Positions 7,606 to 15,947 of a stretch of 26,037 nucleotides of DNA are shown piece by piece; position 1 is the stretch's first letter; the number at the start of each line of letters is the position of its first letter. Below the pieces are notes generated by a model. It had not been told where the DNA came from and made no database searches. It saw only the letters and a program-made list of their open reading frames with translations. Made by a program: the position numbers and the translations under genes. The DNA lies in the NCBI GenBank assembly GCA_001774945.1, contig MFBL01000054.1, positions 1-26,037 on the forward strand, read 5' to 3'. Origin of the DNA: Candidatus Curtissbacteria bacterium RIFCSPHIGHO2_12_FULL_41_17 (GTDB taxonomy: Bacteria; Patescibacteriota; Microgenomatia; Curtissbacterales; GWA2-41-24).

Positions 7606-7619
7606 GTCGAAATATCGAC
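7606..7619. promoter_or_regulatory. Small inverted repeat between divergent methyltransferase genes
   Basis: GTCGA-AATA-TCGAC is a perfect 5-bp dyad in the 83-bp region between two divergent methyltransferase genes. A similar TCGAAATAT string lies just before the carbamoyltransferase start (9427-9435). It could be an operator, but two partial matches are weak support. Confidence 0.25.
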
Positions 7620-7653
7620 CTCGCCCTAAATTTTAACATAGCAATTCGCTAGA

Positions 7654-8418
7654 ATGACTTTTAAATCAAAGAAGCCAACCTCAAAAGAAATTCTCCACTT
7701 TTATCAAAAATTAGCACCTGTCTCTGCTCTAGATTCTCCGAATTATCAAAGGCTCATCATCGAAGAGTGGTTAAAACAGCTAAGTAGTAACCTCAATTTA
7801 AAAAAAATGTACGTTCTGGATTTCGGTTGTGGAAAAGGTAATAATCTCAAAGTCCTTTGTAGAAATTTTAACCAAATAACTGCTTGCGATATATCCTCAA
7901 GAGCGCTGCAGCTGGCACGGGAAGCAACTCAACACAAAAATATTAATTTTATTAGAATCAAAGAGCAAATACTCCCTTTTAAAGAGGGCCAGTTTGATTT
8001 TATTATGGCAACTGAGGTTTTGGAACATGTTCCAAATTTAAAAAAAACATTTTTAGAGTTGGATCGTATCATCAAAAAAAATGGTTACATTTTGATATCT
8101 ACACCTAATTATTGGAACTTAAGGGGATTATCCAAAAAATTCCTGGAATTTTTCCTTGGTGAAGGTCGCTGGGACCCAGGAAGATCCCACGTAGGTGGAT
8201 ATGAACGGTTTATGACACCGACTCTCCTTTTAAAACTCCTCGCAAAAAACTATAACATTTTAGAAACGCGTGGTTCTGATTATGGTACAGCTTGGTCGCC
8301 ACCGATGGTCAAAATGTATCCGAAAAGATTTGATAATTTTTTTGAAATCACACTTGGCAAAGTGGGCCTGTTTAAAAAATTCGGTATGAATTACTATCTG
8401 CTTGCTCAAAAAATATAA
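7654..8418 (+). CDS. SAM-dependent methyltransferase, paralogue of the fusion's C-terminal domain
   Basis: A 254-residue class I methyltransferase with motif I VLDFGCGKGNN (54-64), TACDIS as the acidic strand, and LPFKEGQFDFIMATEVLEHVPN for motifs II-III. It aligns over its length with residues ~300-538 of the GT2-methyltransferase fusion at 4107-5723. Shared blocks include KEILHFY/KQILKYY, WNLRGLSKK, RSHxGGxERFxTP, DYGTAWSPP, FFExTLGK and FGMNxYxLAxK. The C-terminal DYGTAWSPP block is unusual and probably marks a shared substrate. A possible -10 (TAACAT, 7634-7639) lies 14 nt before the ATG. It is likely a duplicate acting on a related sugar. Confidence 0.93.
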   Translation: MTFKSKKPTSKEILHFYQKLAPVSALDSPNYQRLIIEEWLKQLSSNLNLKKMYVLDFGCGKGNNLKVLCRNFNQITACDISSRALQLAREATQHKNINFIRIKEQILPFKEGQFDFIMATEVLEHVPNLKKTFLELDRIIKKNGYILISTPNYWNLRGLSKKFLEFFLGEGRWDPGRSHVGGYERFMTPTLLLKLLAKNYNILETRGSDYGTAWSPPMVKMYPKRFDNFFEITLGKVGLFKKFGMNYYLLAQKI

Positions 8419-8449
8419 AAATTTTTCAATTACAATAGCCAAAGCCAAA

Positions 8450-9325
8450 CTACTCTAAAAAAAGGTTTAAGTAAGTCCAATTTTGTCTTGAACTTAAACT
8501 AATAACCTCCTTAATAGTAACATCGTTTAAAGTTTTATTTTGCTCGTCTATATGCTTAATTTTGTAACCAAAACTTTTCAGCGTCTTTAAAAGAAGTACC
8601 GGATCTGTGCCCATATTTCTTAAACCTCCCGGCCAAAATTCCATAAATATTTTGGGGTGAAACCTCCTGAGAACTCTTTTCGCACCTTCCATTATCAACC
8701 CTTCAGCCCCCTGGGTATCCATTTTGATTACATTGAGCATTTGAATCTTCTCTACCTTATTAAAGAAATAGTCCAATGAGACGACAGAGGTTTTTTGCCT
8801 GCCCTTTATGTATTGCACATTTCCTTGCGAAAGCGAATGCCCCCCAAGATTAAACTTTGAAATTGCAAGAAACCTTTTCTCAGTCTTATCTGCCACAGCC
8901 ATCTGATAAGGAAAGACATTCCTTAGCTTATTTAGTTTAATGTTCTCTAAGAGCAAACCGTAATTTATCCTTTCCGGCTCAAATGAGTAAACTTTCCCGG
9001 TTGTCCCCACCTTTTTTGCAGAAATTAAAGTATAAAGACCAATGTTGGCACCAATATCCACAACAGTCATTCCATGTTTCAAGTATTTCCTGAATAAATC
9101 TGTTTCAAACTCTTCCATGCCACGAACAATCATATCCGAAAATAGCGTATCCCATGGATAACCTAGTAACTTCACTCCACCTACACGAACTAGCATGGGT
9201 TTTGTTTCCTTTACCTTTTCGAAAACAAACCAGTATAAAGGGAAAAATATCTTGGGGACTCTCAAGCCGCTTTTATGAAAGAGCACATTTAGTCTTCGAA
9301 GTAAAACGAATAGTTGCCCCTTCAT
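8450..9325 (-). CDS. FkbM-family SAM-dependent methyltransferase
   Basis: A 291-residue protein of the FkbM family, named after a 31-O-methyltransferase of macrolide synthesis; bacterial surface loci often carry members that O-methylate sugars. Motif I is VVDIGANIGLYT (D90), then KVYSFEP, and the family signature IKMDTQGAEG (D203, E208), where FkbM proteins usually read IKIDVEGAE. The residues before D90 form an amphipathic, hydrophobic N-terminus. The reading frame stays open to 9544, but that would run into the divergent carbamoyltransferase gene and add residues unlike the family, so I chose ATG 9325. It converges with the preceding methyltransferase across 31 bp, in which I see no terminator. 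Confidence 0.88.
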   Translation of the reverse strand: MKGQLFVLLRRLNVLFHKSGLRVPKIFFPLYWFVFEKVKETKPMLVRVGGVKLLGYPWDTLFSDMIVRGMEEFETDLFRKYLKHGMTVVDIGANIGLYTLISAKKVGTTGKVYSFEPERINYGLLLENIKLNKLRNVFPYQMAVADKTEKRFLAISKFNLGGHSLSQGNVQYIKGRQKTSVVSLDYFFNKVEKIQMLNVIKMDTQGAEGLIMEGAKRVLRRFHPKIFMEFWPGGLRNMGTDPVLLLKTLKSFGYKIKHIDEQNKTLNDVTIKEVISLSSRQNWTYLNLFLE

Positions 9326-9396
9326 TTTTAAATCGACATTAATTATTAGTGATCGAATCAGAAAAATCAAATAACTAAAGTTTAACCATTCCTGCT

Positions 9397-9424
9397 TTGC
9401 CCGATGCCAACACGCTGATATAAT
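9397..9424 (+). promoter_or_regulatory. Extended -10 promoter of the carbamoyltransferase operon, near-leaderless
   Basis: TTGCCC (9397-9402), 16 bp, then TATAAT (9419-9424) with an upstream TG (TGaTATAAT) make a near-perfect extended -10 promoter. Only nine bases separate the -10 box from the ATG at 9434, so transcription starting six or seven bases after the box would leave a leader of two or three bases. No Shine-Dalgarno sequence can fit. Confidence 0.75.
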
Positions 9425-9433
9425 GATCGAAAT

Positions 9434-11209
9434 ATGGTCGTTTTTGGTATCAATGAAGCCCATAATGCTAGCTGTGCGCTGGCTGTCGATGGCGAAATTA
9501 TAGCAGCAGCCCAAGAAGAACGATTCTCCCGTATCAAAAATCACTTCGGTACACCTTATAAAGCAATCGAGTTTTGTCTAAATTTTGCAAAAATTCAGGC
9601 TCAAGACGTCGATCTGATTGTTTTTTCGGGCGGAGTGCCTACATTTTTAACAAGTCTGGCTTCATCGGGTTTGGAAGCTCCGCGCTTATTGCCGCTACTT
9701 AAAGCCGGTAAAAATATCCACTTAAGCTTAAGGAAGTTAATTCTTGCAACAGAATATCAATTTCCAAAATTAAGAGGATTGGATAAAGCCACCATCGAAC
9801 CCTATTATAAAATTTCTCAAAAAATCTTCTTTCCCAAAACTGCCAAAATACTATCAACAAAATATGATTTTGATAACCGGAAATTTACTTATCTAGATCA
9901 TCATACTGCGCATGCATACTCTGCCTTATATGCATCCGGGTTTACTCAACTTTATGACAGAATTTTAGTAATTACCTGCGACGGTGGAGGGGATGGCCTT
10001 TCAGCAACCATCTCTGTTTACATCAAGGGCAGCATCAAACGAATCGCCTCATCCACCCAAGATAACTCTCTGGGATGCTTTTATGGATGTATAACGGATA
10101 TTTTGGGAATGAAGCCACTGGAACACGAATATAAAGTCATGGGGCTTGCCCCTTACCCTCAAAATTTAGAGGATGCAAGTGTCTATGACTTCTTAAAGAC
10201 GGTGATCTCTTTTGACAAAAAAACTTTATCTTGGAAAACTGTCGTTGCTTCCGATAACCTCAATAGATATCTGCGAGAACATCTACCTCGTTATCGTTTC
10301 GATCACTTAGCATCAGCTACTCAGCGATTGACGGAAGAACTCTTAGTAAGATGGGTCCAAGCGGCTATAGAAAAAACAGGCTTAGGCAATGTTGTTTTTG
10401 GAGGTGGTGTGGCCCAAAATGTCAAAGCTAATCAAAAAATTGCCGCACTTCATGGAGTTAAAAACTTTTTTGCCATGCCCTCTGCTGGCGATGAGTCAAA
10501 TTCCATAGGAGCTGCTTATTGGGGATCTAGGCATATCGATCCCAAGACCAGACTTAAACCACTCAAGAATCTGTATCTGGGACCTTCTTATTCTAATCAA
10601 ACTGTCAAAAAAAGTATAAGTAAAAACAGATTAGGCAAGAACTATAGTGTAAAATATCTTAAAAATCCCGAAGGAAAAATTGCACAATTATTAGCCAGCG
10701 GCCAAATTATCGCCAGACATACAGGACGCATGGAATTTGGGGCACGGGCCTTGGGTAATCGTTCAATTCTTGCTGACCCGACTGTCCCCGGTCTTGTCAA
10801 CAAAATCAATCGTCAAATCAAATCCCGAGATTTCTGGATGCCGTTTGCACCGACAATTTTGAAGGAGGATGCCTCCAGATATTTGGTTAATCCCAAAAAA
10901 CTCCAAGCTCCCTTCATGACTTTGGCCTTTGATACCGAACCCAAACTCCGAAAGGATATCACCGCCGCTATTCATCCTTTTGACTACACTTCTAGGCCGC
11001 AGATTCTTACCAAAGAAGGTAACCCCACTTATTATCAACTGCTTAAAAATTTCAAAAAACTGACCGGCAGAGGCGTAATTCTGAATACCTCATTTAATCT
11101 CCACGGAGAGCCAATCGTCTGTTCACCCGACGATGCACTCTCTACCCTTAAGAATAGTGGGTTGAAATATTTAGCTATCGAAAATTATCTGGTAGAAAAG
11201 AATGATTAG
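9434..11209 (+). CDS. Carbamoyltransferase (NodU/CmcH/TobZ family)
   Basis: This enzyme should use ATP and carbamoyl phosphate to form carbamoyl-adenylate and transfer the carbamoyl group to a hydroxyl, here probably a sugar of the surface glycan. The 591 residues match the family length. The N-terminal ASKHA-like domain shows NEAHNASCALAVDGEIIAA, LDHHTAHAY (H156, H157, H160), TCDGGGDG, EHEYKVMGLAP and GGGVAQNVKANQ. The C-terminal YrdC-like domain carries GRMEFGARALGNRSI (from G431) and ILNTSFNLHGEPIVCSP. It is the first gene of a three-gene operon, overlapping the next by 8 bp, and has its own promoter. The acceptor is not readable; antibiotic-type roles are less likely in this glycan context. 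Confidence 0.95.
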   Translation: MVVFGINEAHNASCALAVDGEIIAAAQEERFSRIKNHFGTPYKAIEFCLNFAKIQAQDVDLIVFSGGVPTFLTSLASSGLEAPRLLPLLKAGKNIHLSLRKLILATEYQFPKLRGLDKATIEPYYKISQKIFFPKTAKILSTKYDFDNRKFTYLDHHTAHAYSALYASGFTQLYDRILVITCDGGGDGLSATISVYIKGSIKRIASSTQDNSLGCFYGCITDILGMKPLEHEYKVMGLAPYPQNLEDASVYDFLKTVISFDKKTLSWKTVVASDNLNRYLREHLPRYRFDHLASATQRLTEELLVRWVQAAIEKTGLGNVVFGGGVAQNVKANQKIAALHGVKNFFAMPSAGDESNSIGAAYWGSRHIDPKTRLKPLKNLYLGPSYSNQTVKKSISKNRLGKNYSVKYLKNPEGKIAQLLASGQIIARHTGRMEFGARALGNRSILADPTVPGLVNKINRQIKSRDFWMPFAPTILKEDASRYLVNPKKLQAPFMTLAFDTEPKLRKDITAAIHPFDYTSRPQILTKEGNPTYYQLLKNFKKLTGRGVILNTSFNLHGEPIVCSPDDALSTLKNSGLKYLAIENYLVEKND

Positions 11210-12635
11210 AAGATGGAAAATTCCGGCAATTATTCTTTTTGGTTTTGCTGTTAGATTCCTTTACTCAATATTCTCCCACGATTTTTGGCTGGATGAGGCT
11301 CTCAACTATCAAATTGCCCAGAATAACCTTCAAACAATCATCCGCGCCCTTTCATTCGATACCTGGCCGCCTCTTTATGCGCTTTTTATGCACTACTGGC
11401 AAAAGTTCGGACAAGGAGTTTTATTTCTAAGATTGCCTTCAGTTTTATTCGGTACTCTAACATTAATCCTCGTCTGGCACCTGGCCAAAAATCTTTTTGA
11501 CAAAAAAACTGCGCTTCTTGCACTGATCCTTGCCTCAGTTTCCCCGCCACTGGTTTATTTCTCTGCCGAAAACCGCGGCTATGCGCTTTTTGTTCTATTA
11601 ACAGTTCTTGTTATTTTGGCCTATCTTAATTTAATTAAAAAAGGTAGCTTAAAGAATATTGTCCTATTTGCTTTAACAGGAGCCCTTGCCGCCTATACTC
11701 ATTATTTCGCGGCCCTTCTTTTGATTTCGCTGCCAATCGCAAGCTATCTTACAAACCATTTCACAATTAAACTAAGAACTCTCTTGTTTTCCTATCTTTT
11801 AATTTTGATTCTCGTCACTCCATGGCTTCTCTACACCTTAGGTAATCCCAAACCGCAGTGTTTATGCGCATCAAGCGGTACAGGCCTAATCTTTACTCAA
11901 TTTTTTATGGCACTAGGTGGAGCCGGCATAATCACTTTAAAAAGAATCTTTGAAGGCCCAACACCTATATTTATAAGAGTATTCCTAATTTCCTCCGCGA
12001 TAATTTCCAACTTTTTCTTCGCAAAAAGCCTCACGCAGCTAAAAAACAAAAATAATACCTGGCTTCTTGCTTTATTTTTTCTGCCTCTTTTTGCTATATT
12101 TACCATTTCTTTCTATCAGCCGCTTTTTTCTGTTAGGTCGTTTATATTCCTGGCTACCATTTTTATTACCGTCACCGCATATGCACTCCAACAAACTTCA
12201 AAAACATATCTTTATCTATTGATAGTACTTTCCATCCTCTCGCTCATAGCAACCAGCCAAAAACCTTTTTTTGAATATGAACCTTTGAAGAAAATGGGCA
12301 CTACACTGATAGCGCTGGACGCACCCAGCACTCAAATAATCCATGCCGGTCTCTATACATATCTTCCGGCAACCTACTATGCCCCCAGTCTCAGCCAGCA
12401 AGTATTAAAATCAGACCTCCCGGAGCCACTAATTAACTCTTTGCATCTCAATACCTTCCTTACCTCTCCTACTTCTCGTACCTATCGTACCTATGTATTC
12501 GTCTTGGCCATTGATCGCTATGATCACAGGCAGGTACAAAGAATACTTACAGACCTATACAATGCATACGGAGAACCCCAAAAAGTGAATCTTAATAACA
12601 TCCGGATCCTAATTTTTAGGCCTAAAAATGCATAA
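11202..12635 (+). CDS. GT39/ArnT-like GT-C membrane glycosyltransferase
   Basis: A 477-residue polytopic protein with about ten hydrophobic segments. After the first helix comes FWLDEALNY (D31, E32), the acidic motif in the first external loop that binds and activates polyprenyl-phosphate-sugar donors in GT-C enzymes such as PMT and ArnT. A SAENRGYALFVLL block matches the conserved aromatic/charged region of this group. The C-terminal ~100 residues (from about 375) form a soluble external domain ending in IRILIFRP. It would transfer a sugar outside the membrane to lipid, glycan or protein. Start ATG 11202 overlaps the carbamoyltransferase stop by 8 bp. Residues 426-431 are a duplicated RTY encoded by a 9-bp tandem repeat. 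Confidence 0.9.
   Translation: MIRRWKIPAIILFGFAVRFLYSIFSHDFWLDEALNYQIAQNNLQTIIRALSFDTWPPLYALFMHYWQKFGQGVLFLRLPSVLFGTLTLILVWHLAKNLFDKKTALLALILASVSPPLVYFSAENRGYALFVLLTVLVILAYLNLIKKGSLKNIVLFALTGALAAYTHYFAALLLISLPIASYLTNHFTIKLRTLLFSYLLILILVTPWLLYTLGNPKPQCLCASSGTGLIFTQFFMALGGAGIITLKRIFEGPTPIFIRVFLISSAIISNFFFAKSLTQLKNKNNTWLLALFFLPLFAIFTISFYQPLFSVRSFIFLATIFITVTAYALQQTSKTYLYLLIVLSILSLIATSQKPFFEYEPLKKMGTTLIALDAPSTQIIHAGLYTYLPATYYAPSLSQQVLKSDLPEPLINSLHLNTFLTSPTSRTYRTYVFVLAIDRYDHRQVQRILTDLYNAYGEPQKVNLNNIRILIFRPKNA
12477..12494 (+). repeat. 9-bp tandem repeat in the GT39-like gene
   Basis: CGTACCTAT is repeated twice perfectly within a pyrimidine-rich stretch (about 12450-12494) of CTACC/CTCC units. It encodes R426-T-Y-R-T-Y in the external C-terminal domain and keeps the frame. 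Its composition recalls the repeats at 5081-5112 and 6327-6378. Confidence 0.6.
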
Positions 12636-14955
12636 AAGGCTAAAAATTGCCATTCTCATAGATCAACTTGTCTCCGGCGGAGTCCAAAAAGCCGCCATCC
12701 AAGAAGCCAAAAATCTGCAAAAACTAGGCTACACCGTTGCCCTTTTTGTGCTTGTCCAACTCACCTATAAGTACCAATACGAAGATATTTCCGAAGGTTT
12801 AAAGGTCACCTATCTCTCCGATCACAATCCTAAATTACTTAGGCGCGCAATAAGAATTCCTTATTTCGCGTTTCTTACACACCTACATCTATTAAATCCC
12901 TTTTTTGCCCACAGGTATAAAGTTTTAAAAAAATATGACTTCATTATAAGCCACGGTACCACAACGTGTATCACCGCAGCTGCAATTAGTCGCAATCTCC
13001 AAATTCCTTACATGGCATTTATTTGGGACCCCATGATATTTATCTTAAAAAAGGTCTATGGAAAATCCTTGGTTAGATTTTTCTTTCCACTTATTGTTCC
13101 CCTTGTTCGTTATTACGAACGCTCATTTTTGACAACAGCCGCAATTGTTGCAACCACTTCTAACCTTCATAAAGATTTCATCAAAGAAAATTATGGCGTA
13201 GAACCAATAATTATCCACCCGGGCGGAATCTCACCCGATAAAATTCCATCAAAAACAGCAGCTCGTATTCTTGGCTATACCCGCTGGGAGATGGGCAAAA
13301 ATCCCAATCTATTTATATGGCTTGCCAAAAAACTACCAAGAGCTAAATTTTTACTAGCCGGCTACTGGAATAACCCGCAAGAAGAAAAAGAATTTAAACT
13401 TGCCATAAAAAATAATCGTTTGGAGGATAGAATCGAATTATTTTCCCCTGTAACACAGAGGGATTTAGAAAAAATTGCCGCCCGCAGTATTGTCTGGGTA
13501 CATCCAAACTTAGAGGCCTTTGGTATGGCCGGTCTGGAAATGGCAGCACTCGGAGTGCCCGTAATCATCCCTAAAGGTTCCGGGCTCACGGAAATTTTCG
13601 AGGATAAAATCCATGGTTTCTTTCCGAGTGTCCAAGACAAAAAGGCGTTTTTAGAAAATATTCGGTATTTAATAAACCACCGGAAAACGGCTATCAAAAT
13701 GGGCTACGACGCCGCCCAAATTGCTAAAAGTTACACTTGGGAAAAACATTCCAAAGTAGTAATTGAAAGAATCGAAAAATACCTTTCCCAGAAAAAAATT
13801 GTTGCCATAGCCTGTGCCTTTGTCACCAAAAGAGCAACCGGCGGCGGGGACCAATTTTTAATAAAACTGGCTAGCCATGCTCCAGACAATTTCCACCTTA
13901 CAGTAGTCTTGCCAAAAGTGGGACTTTTCCATTGGCAAAAAGCAATCGGTACACCTGAAAACGTACGTTACATAGTTGTTCCCCAAACACCTTTTGACAA
14001 TAAAGAGAATCCAATCCTCCTTTTTATGGCGTATTTATTAAGAAGCCTTTGCACCTATCTTCTTTTGCCAAAACTTCCTAAATATGATCTCATTCACACT
14101 TCAACAGACATCTTACCGGATACTCTTCCTGCCTATTTAATTAAAAATAAAAATCCCAAAATAAAATGGGCAGCCAGATTTTTCCATTTCATAGAATCAC
14201 CTACCAAAAGAGAAGGCACGCTTTGGGTGAATCTTGGTTCGTACTTAATACAGCAGTTAAGTTTAAGACTTTTAAAAAAGGCGGACGTAGTTATGATAAA
14301 TAGCACAAGCCTAACTGAAAAATTCAAGGAAAAAGACATCAGCATTTCAAAACTTCAAATTCATCCTGGAGGAGTTGAGACTCAACTAATTTCAAATGTT
14401 CCGGAGAAAAAATCTATGGCTTCCGATGCCCTTTTTATAGGTAGACTTTTGCCCCACAAAGGTGTTTTCGACGCCTTAGAAATCTGGAAAGAAGTAACAA
14501 AAATAATTCCAAAAGCCAAGTTATTTATGATTGGTTACGGCCCACAAGATGTAACGGAAAATATCAATTCAAAAATTAAAAATTACAAACTCTCAAAAAA
14601 TGTTTTCCTAACTGGCTATATCCATAACCCGCTGCAAATTGCAGCATACTGCAACTCTTCAAAGCTCCTTTTGTTTCTGGATCATGAAGCCGGTTTTGGG
14701 CTGGTTATTGTCGAAGCAATGGCAGCAGGACTACCAACCGTTGCTTATAATCTACCGATTTTTGGCAACGCCTATAAACGTGGATTTATTACCGCCCCTC
14801 TTCGCAATACAGAAAAGATAGCCCAAATAACAAAAGAGCTATTAACAAATGAGTCGAAGTATAAAAAACTTTCACAGGAAGCAAGAACTGAGGCAGCCAG
14901 ATTCGATTGGGGTAAAATTAGTCGAAAATTTTACGATTCTCTTGAATCCATGTAA
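12628..14955 (+). CDS. Tandem double GT4 glycosyltransferase (two GT-B units fused)
   Basis: The 775-residue protein contains two complete GT4 enzymes. Unit one (about 1-388) has SGGVQKAA in the N-terminal loop, and a full EX7E in HPNLEAFGMAGLEMAALG. Unit two starts near residue 390 (KIVAIACAF) with a TGGGDQFL loop, FIGRLLPHKG at the second Rossmann fold, and EAGFGLVIVEAMAAG. There the first Glu sits one residue early (EX8E) and Ala occupies its normal place, so the second site may have shifted or altered chemistry. The fusion probably adds two consecutive sugars. It overlaps the GT39-like gene by 8 bp, and its last 38 bp overlap the convergent epimerase gene. GT4 assignment is firm; specificities are unknown. 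Confidence 0.93.
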   Translation: MHKRLKIAILIDQLVSGGVQKAAIQEAKNLQKLGYTVALFVLVQLTYKYQYEDISEGLKVTYLSDHNPKLLRRAIRIPYFAFLTHLHLLNPFFAHRYKVLKKYDFIISHGTTTCITAAAISRNLQIPYMAFIWDPMIFILKKVYGKSLVRFFFPLIVPLVRYYERSFLTTAAIVATTSNLHKDFIKENYGVEPIIIHPGGISPDKIPSKTAARILGYTRWEMGKNPNLFIWLAKKLPRAKFLLAGYWNNPQEEKEFKLAIKNNRLEDRIELFSPVTQRDLEKIAARSIVWVHPNLEAFGMAGLEMAALGVPVIIPKGSGLTEIFEDKIHGFFPSVQDKKAFLENIRYLINHRKTAIKMGYDAAQIAKSYTWEKHSKVVIERIEKYLSQKKIVAIACAFVTKRATGGGDQFLIKLASHAPDNFHLTVVLPKVGLFHWQKAIGTPENVRYIVVPQTPFDNKENPILLFMAYLLRSLCTYLLLPKLPKYDLIHTSTDILPDTLPAYLIKNKNPKIKWAARFFHFIESPTKREGTLWVNLGSYLIQQLSLRLLKKADVVMINSTSLTEKFKEKDISISKLQIHPGGVETQLISNVPEKKSMASDALFIGRLLPHKGVFDALEIWKEVTKIIPKAKLFMIGYGPQDVTENINSKIKNYKLSKNVFLTGYIHNPLQIAAYCNSSKLLLFLDHEAGFGLVIVEAMAAGLPTVAYNLPIFGNAYKRGFITAPLRNTEKIAQITKELLTNESKYKKLSQEARTEAARFDWGKISRKFYDSLESM

Positions 14956-15940
14956 CTAGTTTTTCTACTCCGCTTTCTAAATTAACTTTCGGTTTCCATC
15001 CTATCTCTTTTTCCAAAAGTCGAATATCGGAAATATATACTTTTTGGTCGCCCGGTCTCCAGTTTCCTCTGTGAATTTTCAAATTCCTTCCAACAATTTT
15101 TTCTAAAAGTTCAATATATTCAAGAAGAGAAACCGCATTTTTAACTCCTCCGCCGATGTTATAAACTCTTCCTGCACACTTTTTTATATTTTTTACAGCC
15201 AAAAAATAAGCATCGATTAAATCATCTACATACAAAACATCTCTCACCTGCTTACCGTCGCCGTAAAGCGTAATAGGTTTTCCCAAGATATTACAAATTG
15301 CAAAATATGCCACCCAGCCTTGGTCCTCCACCCCCATCTGTCTTGGTCCGTAAATGCAGGACTGCCGGAAAACAACTGTCGGCAAATTGTAGATCCTAAA
15401 GTAATCATGAACATACTGGTCTGCAGCGCCCTTGGAACAGCCATAAGGCGAATGAAAGTCCAGGGGATTCCTTTCGTTTACACCAAAGGGCATTTTTGGA
15501 ATCATATATCTGGTTTTTCCTTCTCTCGTGCCAATATCCGTCATTTCCCCATACACCTTATTAGTAGAAGAATAAATAAAAATCGGCCGTTTTGAACTTT
15601 TATGTACTTCTTCGAGAACATTAAATGTGCCAAGAGCATTAATTTCAAAATCTTCTTTGGGATTTGTAACAGAGGTAGTTACTGCAACTTGAGCGGCTAA
15701 ATGGAAAACTATCTCACAGCCGGGAACCGCTTGTTTAACATGCGCCTGATTTCGGATATCTCCGCGCATTATCTTTAATTTTTTGGAATTTTTATGCTTT
15801 AAAAGCCACCCAAGGTTTACTCTGCTACCTTCCCTTGAAAGATTATCTAAAACGATAACTGAAGATCCCCTGTCAAGAAGTTTTGCGGCAAGATTGACGC
15901 CGATAAATCCAGCACCACCAGTAATAAGAACCTTACCCAT
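14918..15940 (-). CDS. NAD-dependent sugar epimerase, CDP-paratose 2-epimerase-like
   Basis: A 340-residue extended short-chain dehydrogenase. The NAD loop is GGAGFIG (8-14), the catalytic triad is visible as SST (124-126) and YGCSK (Y166, K170), and the C-terminal substrate domain has RDVLYVDDLIDAYF and YNIGGG. The blocks SSTNKVYG, PLDFHSPYGCSKGAADQYV, FRQSCIYGPRQ and EDQGWVAYF are those of CDP-paratose 2-epimerases (RfbE/TyvA-type), which convert CDP-paratose to CDP-tyvelose. That points to a dideoxyhexose-type or related nucleotide sugar, but family members differ in substrate, and no partner synthase genes lie here. It is the only sugar-nucleotide enzyme in the window. A textbook promoter precedes it, 7 nt before the ATG. 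Confidence 0.88.
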   Translation of the reverse strand: MGKVLITGGAGFIGVNLAAKLLDRGSSVIVLDNLSREGSRVNLGWLLKHKNSKKLKIMRGDIRNQAHVKQAVPGCEIVFHLAAQVAVTTSVTNPKEDFEINALGTFNVLEEVHKSSKRPIFIYSSTNKVYGEMTDIGTREGKTRYMIPKMPFGVNERNPLDFHSPYGCSKGAADQYVHDYFRIYNLPTVVFRQSCIYGPRQMGVEDQGWVAYFAICNILGKPITLYGDGKQVRDVLYVDDLIDAYFLAVKNIKKCAGRVYNIGGGVKNAVSLLEYIELLEKIVGRNLKIHRGNWRPGDQKVYISDIRLLEKEIGWKPKVNLESGVEKLVTWIQENRKIFD

Positions 15941-15947
15941 AGAGGTT

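Noticed and set aside
7606..7619. Confident operator shared with the carbamoyltransferase promoter
   Set aside because: The dyad is only 5 bp per arm and the second site matches only in part, so it is listed at low confidence and not as a finding.
8419..8449. Bidirectional terminator between convergent methyltransferase genes
   Set aside because: No inverted repeat is visible in the 31-bp gap.
9326..9544. Longer FkbM protein starting at 9544
   Set aside because: It would cover the start and promoter of the divergent carbamoyltransferase gene, and the added residues do not look like the family.
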